DNA of 64,000 bases, from contig OZ244151.1 of NCBI GenBank assembly GCA_965216195.1, positions 186,001 to 250,000 of the forward strand. The letters run 5' to 3'. The stretch is from Aridibacter sp965216195 (lineage in GTDB: Bacteria > Acidobacteriota > Blastocatellia > Pyrinomonadales > Pyrinomonadaceae). Under the pieces are notes generated by a model that did no database searches, was not told the origin of the DNA, and worked only from the letters and a program-made list of their open reading frames with translations. The translations under genes were made by a program, and so were the position numbers. This document shows, piece by piece, positions 15,931 to 25,844 of this stretch. Positions within the stretch are counted from its first letter, which is position 1, and each line of letters begins with the position of its first letter.

Positions 15931-18069
15931 CTAAATATCGTGCCCAACGAAGTACATCTGAGCATCAAATGGCTCCGCTCCAACGGCCGGCTCTACAACA
16001 CTATAGTTGCCTTCCGAGTCTAAAACCTGTGCGTTGTAATTATCTCTTAGGTAAGCCGTTAAAACAGTGTCATGCAGGTAACGAATGAGCCTTTCATCAT
16101 TTACCGGTACGATCGCTTCCACTCGCCGATCAAGGTTGCGGTGCATCCAATCAGCGCTACCGATATAAACTTCTTCATTGCCCCCATTTGCGAAGTAAAA
16201 AATACGGCTGTGTTCGAGAAAACGTCCAACAATCGAAACGACGCGTATGTTTTCGGAAAGCCCCTCGATTCCCGGGCGCAAGACGCAAATTCCCCGAACT
16301 ATTAGGTCGATTTCTACGCCGGCTTGTGAAGCACGATAGAGTTCGCGAACTATTTTCTCATCCGTCAGGCTATTGATCTTTACTATGATTCTCGCGTCTT
16401 TTCCTTCGAGCTTGTTTTTAGTTTCGCGTTTTATCAATTCGAGCATTCTTTCGCGAAGGGCTATCGGTGCGATAAGTAGCTGGCGATATTTGGTTTGATA
16501 ACAATAACCAGTCAGGAAATTAAAGAGATCAGTGACATCCGCACCAATTTTCTCGTTTGATGTAAGGAGTCCGATATCCGTGTAATACTTGGCGGTAAAG
16601 GGATTGTAGTTTCCGGTTGCAATGTGTACGTAACGCTTGAGCTTATTATTCTCGCGACGTACGACCAAGGCGACCTTTGAGTGTGTCTTGAGTCCGAGCA
16701 TTCCGTAGATTACGTGTACTCCTTCGCTCTCAAGATGACGCGCCCATTCAATGTTGTTTTCTTCGTCAAATCTCGCCTTGAGTTCGACAAGCGCGGCTAC
16801 CTGTTTACCATTTTGACTGGCTTTTGCAAGTGATTTTACAATCGGTGAATCCTTACCCGTCCGATAGAGACATATTTTAATCGCGCGCACATCCTCGTCT
16901 TCTGCTGCGGCTTCCAGGAAATCCGTGATAGTCAGGTAAGACGCGTACGGATGGTGGAGAAAAATATCCTGTTTGCGAATGCTTTCAAATATGTCGTCCT
17001 GGTTGAGACGTCCGGCAGGAATTGAATAGGAAATTTCCGTATCTTTCAAATCGGGTCGGTCGAGCGAATAGAGCGACATCAGGTCTGGGATATTTACGAA
17101 GCCATTGATTCTGAATACATCTTTTTCCGTCAATCCGATTGAGCCGGCGATATAGTCCGTCATCTTGCCAGACATGGAGGATTCGACTTCCATTCGAACC
17201 GGAAACCGCGAGCGTCTGCGGTGTAGGAGTTCGCGCTCCATTGTTTTGAGAATGTCTCCGGCCTCATCTTCCCGGATTTCGATATCCGCATCACGCGTTA
17301 CCCTAAAAAGACGGGGTTTATTAACTTTCATGTTTGGGAACAGCTCCCCGATATTTGCCGAAATTATTTCTTCAAGCGCCACAAATCGGGTATCGTCTTC
17401 TTTGATCGGAACGAGACGCGAAAGGCTCGGCGGAAGCTTAATTCGAACAAAACGTCCCGAACTAAACAGGTGCTGCAATTTGCCGTGGTTAAAGTCCTTA
17501 TTGGGTTTTACGACGGCGCCAATATTGACGCTGAGATTTGAAATGTATGGAAATGGGTGGCTTTCGTCGACACCCTGCGGCGTCAGCATCGGAAATATAT
17601 TCTTGTGAAAATATTTATCGAGTCGCGTTTTTTCTTCGTCCTCTAGATCTTTATATGAAGTAATAAAAATGCCTTCCTCTTCAAGCTGAGGTAAGACTTC
17701 CTCATTCAGACAAAACATCTGCTCAATAAGCATCGGGCGGAGAATCTGACGAATTTCCCTTACCTGTTCTTCCGGCGTTCTGCCGTCAGGCGAGGTCTCC
17801 CTTACGCCTTCCGCGATTTGTTCCTTGAGCCCCGAAACACGGATCATCAAAAACTCATCCAGATTCGTTGAAAAAATTGAGAGAAACTTCAGACGTTCAA
17901 GTAAAGGAACACAGTAATCCTGCGCCTGCTGCAATACGCGGCGGTTGAATTCCAACCAGCTCAATTCGCGATTAAACAAAAACTCGGGGTCGTCAACGTT
18001 TAAAGGATTAGCCCGCAATTCTTCAAGCATCTCCATTGACGGTACAAATTCGGTAACGTCGTGATTCAT
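15931..18069 (-). CDS. ppk1: Polyphosphate kinase 1
   Basis: This 712-residue enzyme reversibly makes polyphosphate from ATP. The domain order is standard: an N-terminal helical domain starting at LFNRELSWLEFNRRVL, a head domain, and two phospholipase-D-like C domains. The catalytic phosphohistidine lies in the LKTHSKVALVVRR segment and the second conserved His in FLEHSRIFYFANGG. The motif GNYNPFTAKYYTDIGLLT is diagnostic for PPK1. Length is typical. The gene is divergent from the helicase gene, with about 160 bp between them. No ppx gene is adjacent. Confidence 0.96.
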   Translation of the reverse strand: MNHDVTEFVPSMEMLEELRANPLNVDDPEFLFNRELSWLEFNRRVLQQAQDYCVPLLERLKFLSIFSTNLDEFLMIRVSGLKEQIAEGVRETSPDGRTPEEQVREIRQILRPMLIEQMFCLNEEVLPQLEEEGIFITSYKDLEDEEKTRLDKYFHKNIFPMLTPQGVDESHPFPYISNLSVNIGAVVKPNKDFNHGKLQHLFSSGRFVRIKLPPSLSRLVPIKEDDTRFVALEEIISANIGELFPNMKVNKPRLFRVTRDADIEIREDEAGDILKTMERELLHRRRSRFPVRMEVESSMSGKMTDYIAGSIGLTEKDVFRINGFVNIPDLMSLYSLDRPDLKDTEISYSIPAGRLNQDDIFESIRKQDIFLHHPYASYLTITDFLEAAAEDEDVRAIKICLYRTGKDSPIVKSLAKASQNGKQVAALVELKARFDEENNIEWARHLESEGVHVIYGMLGLKTHSKVALVVRRENNKLKRYVHIATGNYNPFTAKYYTDIGLLTSNEKIGADVTDLFNFLTGYCYQTKYRQLLIAPIALRERMLELIKRETKNKLEGKDARIIVKINSLTDEKIVRELYRASQAGVEIDLIVRGICVLRPGIEGLSENIRVVSIVGRFLEHSRIFYFANGGNEEVYIGSADWMHRNLDRRVEAIVPVNDERLIRYLHDTVLTAYLRDNYNAQVLDSEGNYSVVEPAVGAEPFDAQMYFVGHDI

Positions 18070-18201
18070 AACTTTTGAATATCTTAATTTTAGTGGGTCG
18101 AGGAAGGGAAGGCAATAAAAGGGAGGTTAAATTTTTCTTGAGCAAGGACCCTCTTTAAAGTTTACAGAACCCGGAAACCTGAGTCAAAAAAATCTTCAGT
18201 T

Positions 18202-18230
18202 TAGACAGTAAAGGCGTTTAGCAATACAAT
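18202..18230 (+). promoter_or_regulatory. Sigma-70-type promoter of the helicase gene
   Basis: The -35 box TAGACA (18202-18207) and -10 box TACAAT (18225-18230) each match consensus at five of six bases, with an ideal 17-bp spacer. Transcription would start near 18237. That is downstream of the GTG at 18233, which is the most upstream possible start codon, and so the promoter helps to choose the translation start. Confidence 0.6.
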
Positions 18231-18283
18231 AGGTGTTCTCATTTAGGAAATTTCGAATCACCCAGTCCAAAGAACAACTAAAA

Positions 18284-20272
18284 GTGGAAGAAATATTTGG
18301 CAAAAAAGGCTTGGTCGCTACACATCACGAGGATTACGAGTTTCGCGCCGGACAGTTGAAAATGGCTGAAGCTGTGATGAGTGCGTTTGACGAAAAAAGG
18401 CATTTGATCGTAGAGGCAGGTACGGGAACGGGTAAAACATTGGCGTATATGGTTCCGGCGATCGCCGCTGCGCTAGGCAAAAAGCAGCGAGTGGTAGTTT
18501 CTACTGGCACAAAAAATTTACAAGAGCAGCTAATGGAGAAAGATCTACCATTTTTGCAAAAAATAATGCCGAAGAAATTTAAGGCGGCCTATATGAAAGG
18601 TAGGGCGAATTACGCATGCCTTTATCGAATTAAAAAGGCGGAAAACCAGCCGATATTAGATGGGCTAGATCAAAAAGATTATTTTGACGAGGTTGCCGAA
18701 TGGTCACAGGAATCGAAAACGGGAGACAGAGCCGAGCTTATCGATTTGCCGGAGAATCTTCCTTTCTGGAGCCGTATAAACGCTAAAAGCGACACCTGTA
18801 TCGGACAAAAGTGCCCTGATTTCGATGCGTGTTTTGTAACGCGTATGCGCCAAAAAGCTGAGGATGCCGATGTCGTTATCGTTAATCATCATTTGTTTTT
18901 TGCTGATCTAAACGTACGAGGAAATCAATATGGACGGGTATTACCTGATTATGGGGCGGTGATATTTGATGAAGCACATTTAATCGAAGATGTCGCTGCG
19001 GACTATTTCGGTTTTCAGATTTCGAATTTTCAACTTGAAGAGCTTGCTCGTGATGCTGACGCACTTCCAATTACGGATGCGATAATTGTAAAAGACATCA
19101 GCAAACACGCCGCTCGAATCATACAGTTTGCTGACCAATTTTGGGCGCGGTTTAATGAAGGACGCGGAAAAGAGGGGAGATTTCCGCTGGTTCCAAATTC
19201 TTTTGCTCAGGAGACACGAGCGGGTGAGATTGAGCCGACGGCTTTGGGCGAGGCCTATTTTAAACTCGACGAAGTCTTGGCTCGCCTCGAGACCGCCGTC
19301 GACGTATTTAGTGAAAAAATTGCAGAAGCCGAGTCGCTTGTGAGGCGTGTGAGGCAAGCTCGTTTTGATTTAGAGTTCGTTGTTTCGCAAGCTGAGCGCC
19401 ATTATGTCTATTGGCTCGAGCGGAGAGGACGCGGGATATTTTTGCGATCTTCACCGATTGATGTATCGGATCTGTTGCATGAAAAGCTTTTTGACAAGGT
19501 GGAAACATGTGTGATGACGTCTGCCACGCTTTCAAGCAACGGGAAGTTTGATTTTATAAGGCAGCGCCTCGGTTTAGACGAAGCAGATACCGAGACGCTT
19601 TTGGCGCCGAGCTCATTTGACTACGAAAAGCAGGCGATCATTTATTTGCCAAAGGTTATGCCGGATCCACGCTCACCGGAGTTTATACAGCTTGCAGCGG
19701 GCGAGGTCGAAAAGGTGATCAGAGTTACGGAAGGTCGCGCTTTTGTGCTTTCAACGAGTCTCTACTCAATGAATGCCTTGTACGAACTGGTTTCGTCGCG
19801 AGTGGATTTTCCTTGTTTTGTTCAGGGCTCGATGTCAAAGGCCGGGCTTTTGGATAAATTCCGGGAAACTCCTAACGCAGTGCTTTTCGCGACAGCCTCA
19901 TTTTGGCAGGGAGTAGATGTTCGCGGCGAGCAGCTTTCGTGTGTGATTATCGATAAGCTCCCTTTTGCGGTACCAAGCGATCCGTTAGTGGCAGCGCGGA
20001 CGCGTTTTATTGACGAGCAAGGCGGAAAATCCTTTTTTGAATACAGCGTGCCGAACGCAATAATTTCCCTGAAGCAGGGGATCGGACGTCTGATTCGAAG
20101 TTCAACGGATAAGGGTGTGATCGCACTGCTTGATTCGCGTTTGAGAACAAAGAGTTATGGTCGTGAATTTTTAAACAGCCTCCCACCGGCACCGATTACA
20201 ACCGAAATAGAAGACGTCGGAAAAATGTTTGAGAAGGGTATTTCTCAGGTTGGCGGTATTGACAGGCAGTAG
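18284..20272 (+). CDS. ATP-dependent helicase, DinG/XPD family (DEAD_2)
   Basis: This superfamily 2 helicase has an iron-sulfur cluster domain and probably works in DNA repair. It shows Walker A EAGTGTGKT (from 18413), four cysteines spaced as an XPD-like 4Fe-4S site (YACLYR, DTCIGQKCPDFDACF), a DEAH box (IFDEAH near 18965) and a C-terminal domain with SFWQGVDVRGEQL and QGIGRLIRS. A frame-extended GTG lies at 18233. I chose GTG 18284 (MEEIFGKKGLVATH) because family members usually begin near this IFG-GL-A motif and the predicted transcription start is at about 18237. It converges on the channel gene, with 6 bp between the stop codons. Confidence 0.88.
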   Translation: MEEIFGKKGLVATHHEDYEFRAGQLKMAEAVMSAFDEKRHLIVEAGTGTGKTLAYMVPAIAAALGKKQRVVVSTGTKNLQEQLMEKDLPFLQKIMPKKFKAAYMKGRANYACLYRIKKAENQPILDGLDQKDYFDEVAEWSQESKTGDRAELIDLPENLPFWSRINAKSDTCIGQKCPDFDACFVTRMRQKAEDADVVIVNHHLFFADLNVRGNQYGRVLPDYGAVIFDEAHLIEDVAADYFGFQISNFQLEELARDADALPITDAIIVKDISKHAARIIQFADQFWARFNEGRGKEGRFPLVPNSFAQETRAGEIEPTALGEAYFKLDEVLARLETAVDVFSEKIAEAESLVRRVRQARFDLEFVVSQAERHYVYWLERRGRGIFLRSSPIDVSDLLHEKLFDKVETCVMTSATLSSNGKFDFIRQRLGLDEADTETLLAPSSFDYEKQAIIYLPKVMPDPRSPEFIQLAAGEVEKVIRVTEGRAFVLSTSLYSMNALYELVSSRVDFPCFVQGSMSKAGLLDKFRETPNAVLFATASFWQGVDVRGEQLSCVIIDKLPFAVPSDPLVAARTRFIDEQGGKSFFEYSVPNAIISLKQGIGRLIRSSTDKGVIALLDSRLRTKSYGREFLNSLPPAPITTEIEDVGKMFEKGISQVGGIDRQ

Positions 20273-20278
20273 GAGGGC

Positions 20279-21976
20279 TTACTCAAAAACCTCTTTGAAA
20301 TTTTCAAGTTGTTCGCGCGTGCCCAGAACATTCAACGTCGAATTTTTAGGAAGCACCGTGTTTGGGGAGGGATTTGCTATCACTTCATCAGACCTGATTG
20401 CGAGCACGATCATTCCGGTAACCGAACCTATACGACTTTTCTTGAGAGTTTTTCCAGCAAGCGAGTTTGGCGTTTTTACAGTGAAGAACTCCACGCCTTC
20501 ACCCATTATTACCGGCGGGCGTCCCTGAAGGAGCGAGATTACAGACTCAGCTCCAAGCGGCGCATAGCCCAAAACAAAATCTGCACCGGCGCGGTGGATG
20601 GCTTCAAAATTTCTCTCGTGAGTAATTCGGCAAACGATTCGCACGTCTGGTTTGAGCCTGCGGCAGTAAACCGAAAGATAGATATTCACAGCGTCGTCGT
20701 TTGTCGAAAGGATCACGAGCGAAGATTCCTCAAGCCCCGCCTTAAGAAGGGTATCGCGATCTGCAGCATCGCCGACCACAAAGCGATCGGGCAAATCTCC
20801 AATTAAATCGCGCATGTTTTTATTGTTATCGACCATAAAAACTCTCTGCCCTTGGCTTTTCGCCGCATGCGCTGCTGCCCGGCCCACCTTTCCGGCTCCC
20901 AGGATTAGCACCGCCTCCGACGTAGTTTCATCAGTGCCTAGAAGCCTTTCGAGTTTTTCAACCTGGTCGTCGGTGCCAACCGCTACCGGAACGCAAAAAT
21001 TTGAAAGAGTCGTATCAGGATTTGTCGGCATCAGATGTCCTTTTTCCCAAACGCCGATCACTTTTACACCGGTAAGAGTTCGGATTTTTGAGTCGCGTAG
21101 TTTTTTATCTCCCAGATCGGTATTGTGAACGGTAAATTCAAAAACCCGCCACTCGTCAAAATTTCCGATGATTTTCGTTCGCTCGTGTCCTATATTGATA
21201 CGGGTCGCGAGATGTTCGCCGAGTTGATGTTTGAGCGGAAGAACATACGTCGCCCCGCTTAGCTCCAGTATGTCTATAGAATCTTCGTGTGACGCAACCG
21301 CCGCGATCGGAACCTCAGGTGCGATCTCGCGCACGGTCAGAGTAATATTTGTGTTGGCAGTATCTTCAGCATTTGCAAAGACCAAACGCGCCTTATCGGC
21401 ACGAAAGCGCTGATATGACTTTTTCGCCTCGTGGTTTCCGTAAACTACCGAGACACCGTCTTGAAAAAGTTGAGCAGCTTTCGCGGAATCGGGTTCGATT
21501 ACGAAATATTCGATTTCATTGTGTTCTAATCTTTCGATCAGGTCCGTTGCGATATCATCGTAACGACAAATGAGGATGTGCCCTTCTGTACCCTCGGGCA
21601 CCTCGCGCGGCGCCTGAGTGTGGAGTTGAGCTTCAAGCCACGGGGCGTAGAAAAATCTAATAAACGAGAACGGAAGCATTATGAGAAGCAGGATCGTTCC
21701 GGAAAGCATCACGATGATGCTAAATATACGTCCGATGTCGGTCTCAAACGTAATGTCGCCAAAGCCGAGCGTGCTCATTACCGTAAGGGTCCAGTAAAGA
21801 CCCGTTATCCAGGAGAATTCGCGCCCCTCGATATTGAGCATTAAAAAGTGGAAGAGAATCGTGTAAACGAGAATTACGATTGCGAGAAAAACGAGATACT
21901 TGACGAGTGCCTTTATATTTTGGCGTGTCTGATTTTGACTTAGAAAATAGGTTACCTGGGTTCCTAAAAATTTCAT
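20279..21976 (-). CDS. Two-helix potassium channel with two RCK (TrkA-N) domains
   Basis: This 565-residue protein is a Kch/MthK-type ion channel. Two N-terminal membrane helices flank a pore loop with the filter TLGFGD, a variant of TVGYGD. Two Rossmann RCK domains and a TrkA-C domain (about 480-565) follow. The second RCK keeps the nucleotide-binding GAGKVG motif. The first has lost its glycines (HILICRYDD), as is known for some RCK domains that do not bind NAD. Ligand control of potassium flux is inferred from the family. It stands alone, convergent with the helicase gene. Confidence 0.88.
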   Translation of the reverse strand: MKFLGTQVTYFLSQNQTRQNIKALVKYLVFLAIVILVYTILFHFLMLNIEGREFSWITGLYWTLTVMSTLGFGDITFETDIGRIFSIIVMLSGTILLLIMLPFSFIRFFYAPWLEAQLHTQAPREVPEGTEGHILICRYDDIATDLIERLEHNEIEYFVIEPDSAKAAQLFQDGVSVVYGNHEAKKSYQRFRADKARLVFANAEDTANTNITLTVREIAPEVPIAAVASHEDSIDILELSGATYVLPLKHQLGEHLATRINIGHERTKIIGNFDEWRVFEFTVHNTDLGDKKLRDSKIRTLTGVKVIGVWEKGHLMPTNPDTTLSNFCVPVAVGTDDQVEKLERLLGTDETTSEAVLILGAGKVGRAAAHAAKSQGQRVFMVDNNKNMRDLIGDLPDRFVVGDAADRDTLLKAGLEESSLVILSTNDDAVNIYLSVYCRRLKPDVRIVCRITHERNFEAIHRAGADFVLGYAPLGAESVISLLQGRPPVIMGEGVEFFTVKTPNSLAGKTLKKSRIGSVTGMIVLAIRSDEVIANPSPNTVLPKNSTLNVLGTREQLENFKEVFE

Positions 21977-22102
21977 TGTTTGAGACGTTGATTTAGTTGA
22001 AATAATTAACTGCGGGTAGCCTCAATCATAACACGCTGAAACGCTTTACGGCATTCTCCGAGCGCTATTGAGATTCTTCTAATTGTTGTAGAATCACTAA
22101 AT

Positions 22103-22486
22103 ATGCCGTCATTTTACGAAGTAATGATCGAACGCAATTTCTCGTCTGCCCATCAATTGCGTGGGTATAAAGGGAAGTGTGAGAATTTACACGGTCATAA
22201 TTACAAAATCGAAATCTTCGCTCGAGGTGAGGAACTAAATAACATTGGTCTGCTCATTGATTTTGGTGATTTGAAAACCGCTGCTGACGAAATCGTAAAA
22301 TATCTTGACCATCGCAATATCAATGAGCTTCCACCATTTGATGAGGAACTAAATCCTTCAGCGGAAAATCTTGCCGCGTATATTTGCGAGTATTTGAATT
22401 CCCGCGTTGGCGATGAACGCGTCGAGGTTTATAAAGTTCGTTGCTACGAAACACCGACAAGCGTCGCGACATTCCAAATAGATTGA
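22103..22486 (+). CDS. queD: 6-carboxy-5,6,7,8-tetrahydropterin synthase
   Basis: This 127-residue enzyme of queuosine/7-deazaguanine synthesis converts dihydroneopterin triphosphate to 6-carboxytetrahydropterin. Zinc ligands are H17 (FSSAHQL), H30 and H32 (LHGHNY). The catalytic Cys is C26 in GKCENLHGH, the QueD-type CxxxHGH motif. LDHRNINE and PSAENLAAYI are also typical. The other queuosine genes (queE, queC, queF) are not nearby. A 61-bp gap separates it from pntAa, so it may be read together with the transhydrogenase. Confidence 0.93.
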   Translation: MPSFYEVMIERNFSSAHQLRGYKGKCENLHGHNYKIEIFARGEELNNIGLLIDFGDLKTAADEIVKYLDHRNINELPPFDEELNPSAENLAAYICEYLNSRVGDERVEVYKVRCYETPTSVATFQID

Positions 22487-22547
22487 GCGGGCCCTCTGGA
22501 ATTATTTTGATTCTCTGATATTATTAAGCTAATCAAACAAAGAAGTT

Positions 22548-23672
22548 ATGCAGATTGGAGTTCCAAAAGAATTATCCGAAAGCGAAAAGCGTGCGTCGCT
22601 GGTGCCGAGTGACGTAAAGAAATTGGTGCGGCTCGGTGCAGATATTTTGCTGGAGAAAGGTCTTGGCGAAAAAGCCGGATTTTCAGATAGCGAATATGAA
22701 GATGCCGGGGCGACGATTTCTGAAGATCGTGATCAAATTCTCGGAAGTTCGGATATGGTTTTGCGTTTAGGAAAACCGGCGGGCGAGGAAATCTCGAAAC
22801 TGAAAAAGGGAAGTATTCACATAAGTTTTCTCGATCCCTTTAACGAATCCGAACTGATCGAAGAATTTCGCAAGAATGAAATTACTGCGATCAGCATGGA
22901 AATGATTCCACGAACGACGCTTGCTCAGAAGATGGATGCTTTGAGTTCGCAAGCGAATCTGGCTGGTTATGTGATGGTGATTCGTGCCTGCGAACACCTG
23001 CCGAGCATTCTGCCGATGATGATGACTCCCGCCGGGACTTTGAAACCCGCCACGGTTTTTGTGATTGGTGCCGGCGTAGCGGGGCTCCAAGCAATTGCGA
23101 CGGCGAAACGCCTGGGTGCGAAGGTTGTGGCGTTTGACACCCGCGATGTGGTTGCCGAGCAGGTCCAGTCTCTTGGCGCAAAGTTTCTCGAGATCGATCT
23201 TGGAGAAACGGCTGAAACAAAAGATGGATACGCGGTTGAATTAACTGACGAGCAGAAGGAACTACAGAAACAAGGACAGAGAAAGCAGATCGCCGAATCG
23301 GATGTCGTGATCACGACAGCTCAGCTTTTTGGACGAAAACCACCTTTGATCATTCCAAAGGATATGGTGTCGGAAATGAAGGCGGGAAGCGTAATCGTTG
23401 ATATGGCAGCAGAAAACGGTGGTAACGTTGAGGGCTCGGTGGCGGGTGAAACTGTCGAAATAGATGGGGTTGCGATTGTTGGCGACGGTAATTGGACAAA
23501 CTTTGTCGCAAAGGATGCAAGCGTGATGTATTCGGCAAATCTCTACAATTTGATTGATGAGTTTTGGGATAAGACGGAAGAAGACAACAAGGGATTTGAG
23601 CTGGATTTTGAAAACGAAATTGTTCAGGGGTGCGTGATCACACACAAAGGTAAAGTAGTACGGGAATTGTAG
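22548..23672 (+). CDS. pntAa: NAD(P) transhydrogenase alpha subunit, soluble part
   Basis: This 374-residue protein is domain I, the NAD(H)-binding part, of the proton-translocating transhydrogenase. It shows the alanine dehydrogenase/PNT N-terminal domain (VPKELSESEKRASLVPSDV), the RTTLAQKMDALSSQANLAGY signature and the NAD-binding GAGVAGLQAIATAKRLGA motif. It lacks the membrane helices of E. coli PntA, and these are encoded by the next gene. This three-subunit arrangement is common outside enterobacteria. Confidence 0.95.
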   Translation: MQIGVPKELSESEKRASLVPSDVKKLVRLGADILLEKGLGEKAGFSDSEYEDAGATISEDRDQILGSSDMVLRLGKPAGEEISKLKKGSIHISFLDPFNESELIEEFRKNEITAISMEMIPRTTLAQKMDALSSQANLAGYVMVIRACEHLPSILPMMMTPAGTLKPATVFVIGAGVAGLQAIATAKRLGAKVVAFDTRDVVAEQVQSLGAKFLEIDLGETAETKDGYAVELTDEQKELQKQGQRKQIAESDVVITTAQLFGRKPPLIIPKDMVSEMKAGSVIVDMAAENGGNVEGSVAGETVEIDGVAIVGDGNWTNFVAKDASVMYSANLYNLIDEFWDKTEEDNKGFELDFENEIVQGCVITHKGKVVREL

Positions 23673-23698
23673 GACGAGTCACCTACGCGTTTATAACG

Positions 23699-23986
23699 AT
23701 GGAAATTGTATTTTTAGCATTCATATTGATCTTGTCGATATTTTTGGGCTTTGAGCTTATTAATAAAGTTCCGGCGACATTGCATACGCCGCTCATGTCT
23801 GGCTCGAATGCGATTTCCGGTATCACCTTAATCGGTGCTTTGGCATCGGCCGGAGCCGGGCATTCGCAGATGGCGACGATATTGGGAACGGCGGCAGTTG
23901 TTTTTGCAACGATAAATGTTATCGGAGGCTATCTCGTCACGGATCGCATGCTTGAGATGTTTAAGAAAAAGGAATCGAGCGATTAG
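23699..23986 (+). CDS. pntAb: NAD(P) transhydrogenase alpha-2 membrane subunit
   Basis: This 95-residue protein corresponds to the membrane part of PntA, with three hydrophobic helices (VFLAFILILSIFLGFELI, AISGITLIGALASAG, ILGTAAVVFATINVIGGYLV). The motifs VPATLHTPLMSGSNAISG and VTDRMLEMF are characteristic of the subunit. It lies between pntAa (26 bp) and pntB (18 bp) in one operon and forms the proton channel with PntB. Confidence 0.94.
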   Translation: MEIVFLAFILILSIFLGFELINKVPATLHTPLMSGSNAISGITLIGALASAGAGHSQMATILGTAAVVFATINVIGGYLVTDRMLEMFKKKESSD

Positions 23987-24004
23987 GGTATTGAGTTTTA
24001 ATTT

Positions 24005-25369
24005 ATGAATACTGCAATACTCATAAACATTGCATACATATTATCAGCTACGCTTTTTATATACGGGCTGAAAGAATTGAGTTCGCCCGCGACAGCACGG
24101 CGTGGAAACTTTATTTCTTCGATTGGAATGTTTATTGCGGTAATCGTCACGCTTTTTAATCAGGGCATTATCGAGTATCAGTGGATTTTGTTGGGAATTG
24201 TGATCGGCGGAATTATCGGTGCGTTGGCGGCAAGAATGGTCGCGATGACGGCGATGCCTGAAATGGTCGCGCTATTTAATGGCTTTGGCGGTTTGGCGAG
24301 TTTGCTGGTTGGTTGGGCGGCACTATACGGACGCGGCATCACTACCTTCACGATTACAACGATTATCCTTTCGGTTTTGATCGGCGGCGTGACCTTCACG
24401 GGAAGTATAATCGCCTGGGGGAAACTCAGCGGAAAGCTCGACGGGAAACCGGTTCTTTTCCCCGGACAGCAAATATTTAACACCCTTCTTATGATTGCCA
24501 TCGTCGTATGCGGGGTTTTATTTGCGATGGACCCGACAAATCTCACGTATTTATACGTTGTCATCGGACTCTCATTTGTTTTTGGCGTGATGTTTGTAAT
24601 TCCGATTGGCGGCGGAGATATGCCAGTCGTAATTTCGCTTTTAAACAGCTACTCAGGCTTAGCTGCTTGTGCGGCTGGGTTTGCGATTAACAATTTGCTT
24701 TTGATCGTTGCGGGCTCCTTGGTTGGGGCAAGCGGGATTATTTTGACGCAGATAATGTGTAAGGCGATGAACCGCTCACTTTCAAACGTTTTGTTTAGCG
24801 GATTTGGCTCTGCGAAACAGATTGCTGGCGAAGTGGAGGGAACGGTTAAACCGATCGTGGCCGAAGATGCGTTTTATATTTTGGAAGCGGCCTCGACCGT
24901 TTTGGTAATTCCCGGATACGGAATGGCGGTCGCTCAAGCCCAGCACGTAGTCAAAGAACTACAGGAATTACTCGAGAAAAATGGCGCGGAAGTTGTTTAC
25001 GGCGTACACCCAGTCGCCGGTCGCATGCCTGGGCATATGAATGTCTTGCTCGCCGAAGCCGATGTTTCCTACGATGTATTGCACGAAATGGATCAGGTAA
25101 ACCCGCGGATTGAACAATTTGATGTGGCAATTGTGATCGGGGCAAACGACGTTGTAAATCCGGCGGCAAGGGAAGATGAAGCGAGCCCGCTTTATGGAAT
25201 GCCGATCATCAATGCCGACCTTGCGCGAACGGTTTTTGTTCTCAAACGCTCAATGGCCTCCGGTTTCGCAGGCGTAGAAAATCCGCTCTTCTTTAAGGAA
25301 AACACCCGCATGCTTTTTGGCGATGCGAAAGAATCTATCAGCGCTTTAGTGAGAGAGTTTGGGGACTAA
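24005..25369 (+). CDS. pntB: NAD(P) transhydrogenase beta subunit
   Basis: This 454-residue protein supplies the remaining membrane helices (about residues 1-265) and the NADP-binding domain III (about 280-454). The domain III fingerprint is GYGMAVAQAQHVVKEL, followed by YGVHPVAGRMPGHMNVLLAEA and VIGANDVVNPAA. The assembled PntAa-Ab-B complex uses the proton gradient to reduce NADP with NADH. The stop at 25369 is followed by a 475-bp non-coding gap. Confidence 0.96.
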   Translation: MNTAILINIAYILSATLFIYGLKELSSPATARRGNFISSIGMFIAVIVTLFNQGIIEYQWILLGIVIGGIIGALAARMVAMTAMPEMVALFNGFGGLASLLVGWAALYGRGITTFTITTIILSVLIGGVTFTGSIIAWGKLSGKLDGKPVLFPGQQIFNTLLMIAIVVCGVLFAMDPTNLTYLYVVIGLSFVFGVMFVIPIGGGDMPVVISLLNSYSGLAACAAGFAINNLLLIVAGSLVGASGIILTQIMCKAMNRSLSNVLFSGFGSAKQIAGEVEGTVKPIVAEDAFYILEAASTVLVIPGYGMAVAQAQHVVKELQELLEKNGAEVVYGVHPVAGRMPGHMNVLLAEADVSYDVLHEMDQVNPRIEQFDVAIVIGANDVVNPAAREDEASPLYGMPIINADLARTVFVLKRSMASGFAGVENPLFFKENTRMLFGDAKESISALVREFGD

Positions 25370-25844
25370 AGTTACTTCCTGAAATACTCCAATTTCTCCA
25401 AATCATAAAAGACATTCCTCACCTCCGAATAAACAAAGGCACATTTTCATCCCAGGCGAACGCGGAAGCGCGAATTCACTTTTCAAACCAAACGATCCGG
25501 AGGGATTTTTGTGAAAAAACCTTCGCTGAAAATACTGCTAAAGCAAAACTGTCCCCTCCAGCAAGTTAAGTCGTGTTGGATTTTTGGATGTTAACTAAAG
25601 GTGAGGAATGAGGTCCTCCTGTATAACAGGCACTCTTTTTTAGGGCGCTAAGGTCTTCGGCGAAGTGGATATTTAAGGTAGGGCTTTTCGCTGGATAAAC
25701 TGTCGTAACTATTAAGGCAGACCGAAGACTTTTCGCGCCGATCCAACGATTGATTCCGCCTTAACGGAATCTGTCTTTCTGTTTATAAGTATCTAAAATT
25801 CGTTGGGTAGCGAAAACGTGAAGAGATACCCTCAGGCGGGTTAG
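25370..25844. other. Intergenic gap without a convincing gene
   Basis: This 475-bp region separates the converging pntB and histidine-kinase genes. No long frame, tRNA or terminator with a clear T-run was found. The only translation signal is a GGAGG followed by GTG at 25511, listed separately. Several GC-poor segments and short inverted words are present but none is strong. Confidence 0.4.
25511..25594 (+). CDS. Possible 27-residue peptide with a strong ribosome site
   Basis: GTG at 25511 sits 7 bp after GGAGG and opens a 27-codon frame ending in TAA. The peptide is basic at the start (MKKPSLKILLKQN) and carries three cysteines (C14, C22, C27), with C27 as the last residue. No relative is recognised and chance occurrence is quite possible. 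Only the ribosome site supports it. Confidence 0.2.
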   Translation: MKKPSLKILLKQNCPLQQVKSCWIFGC

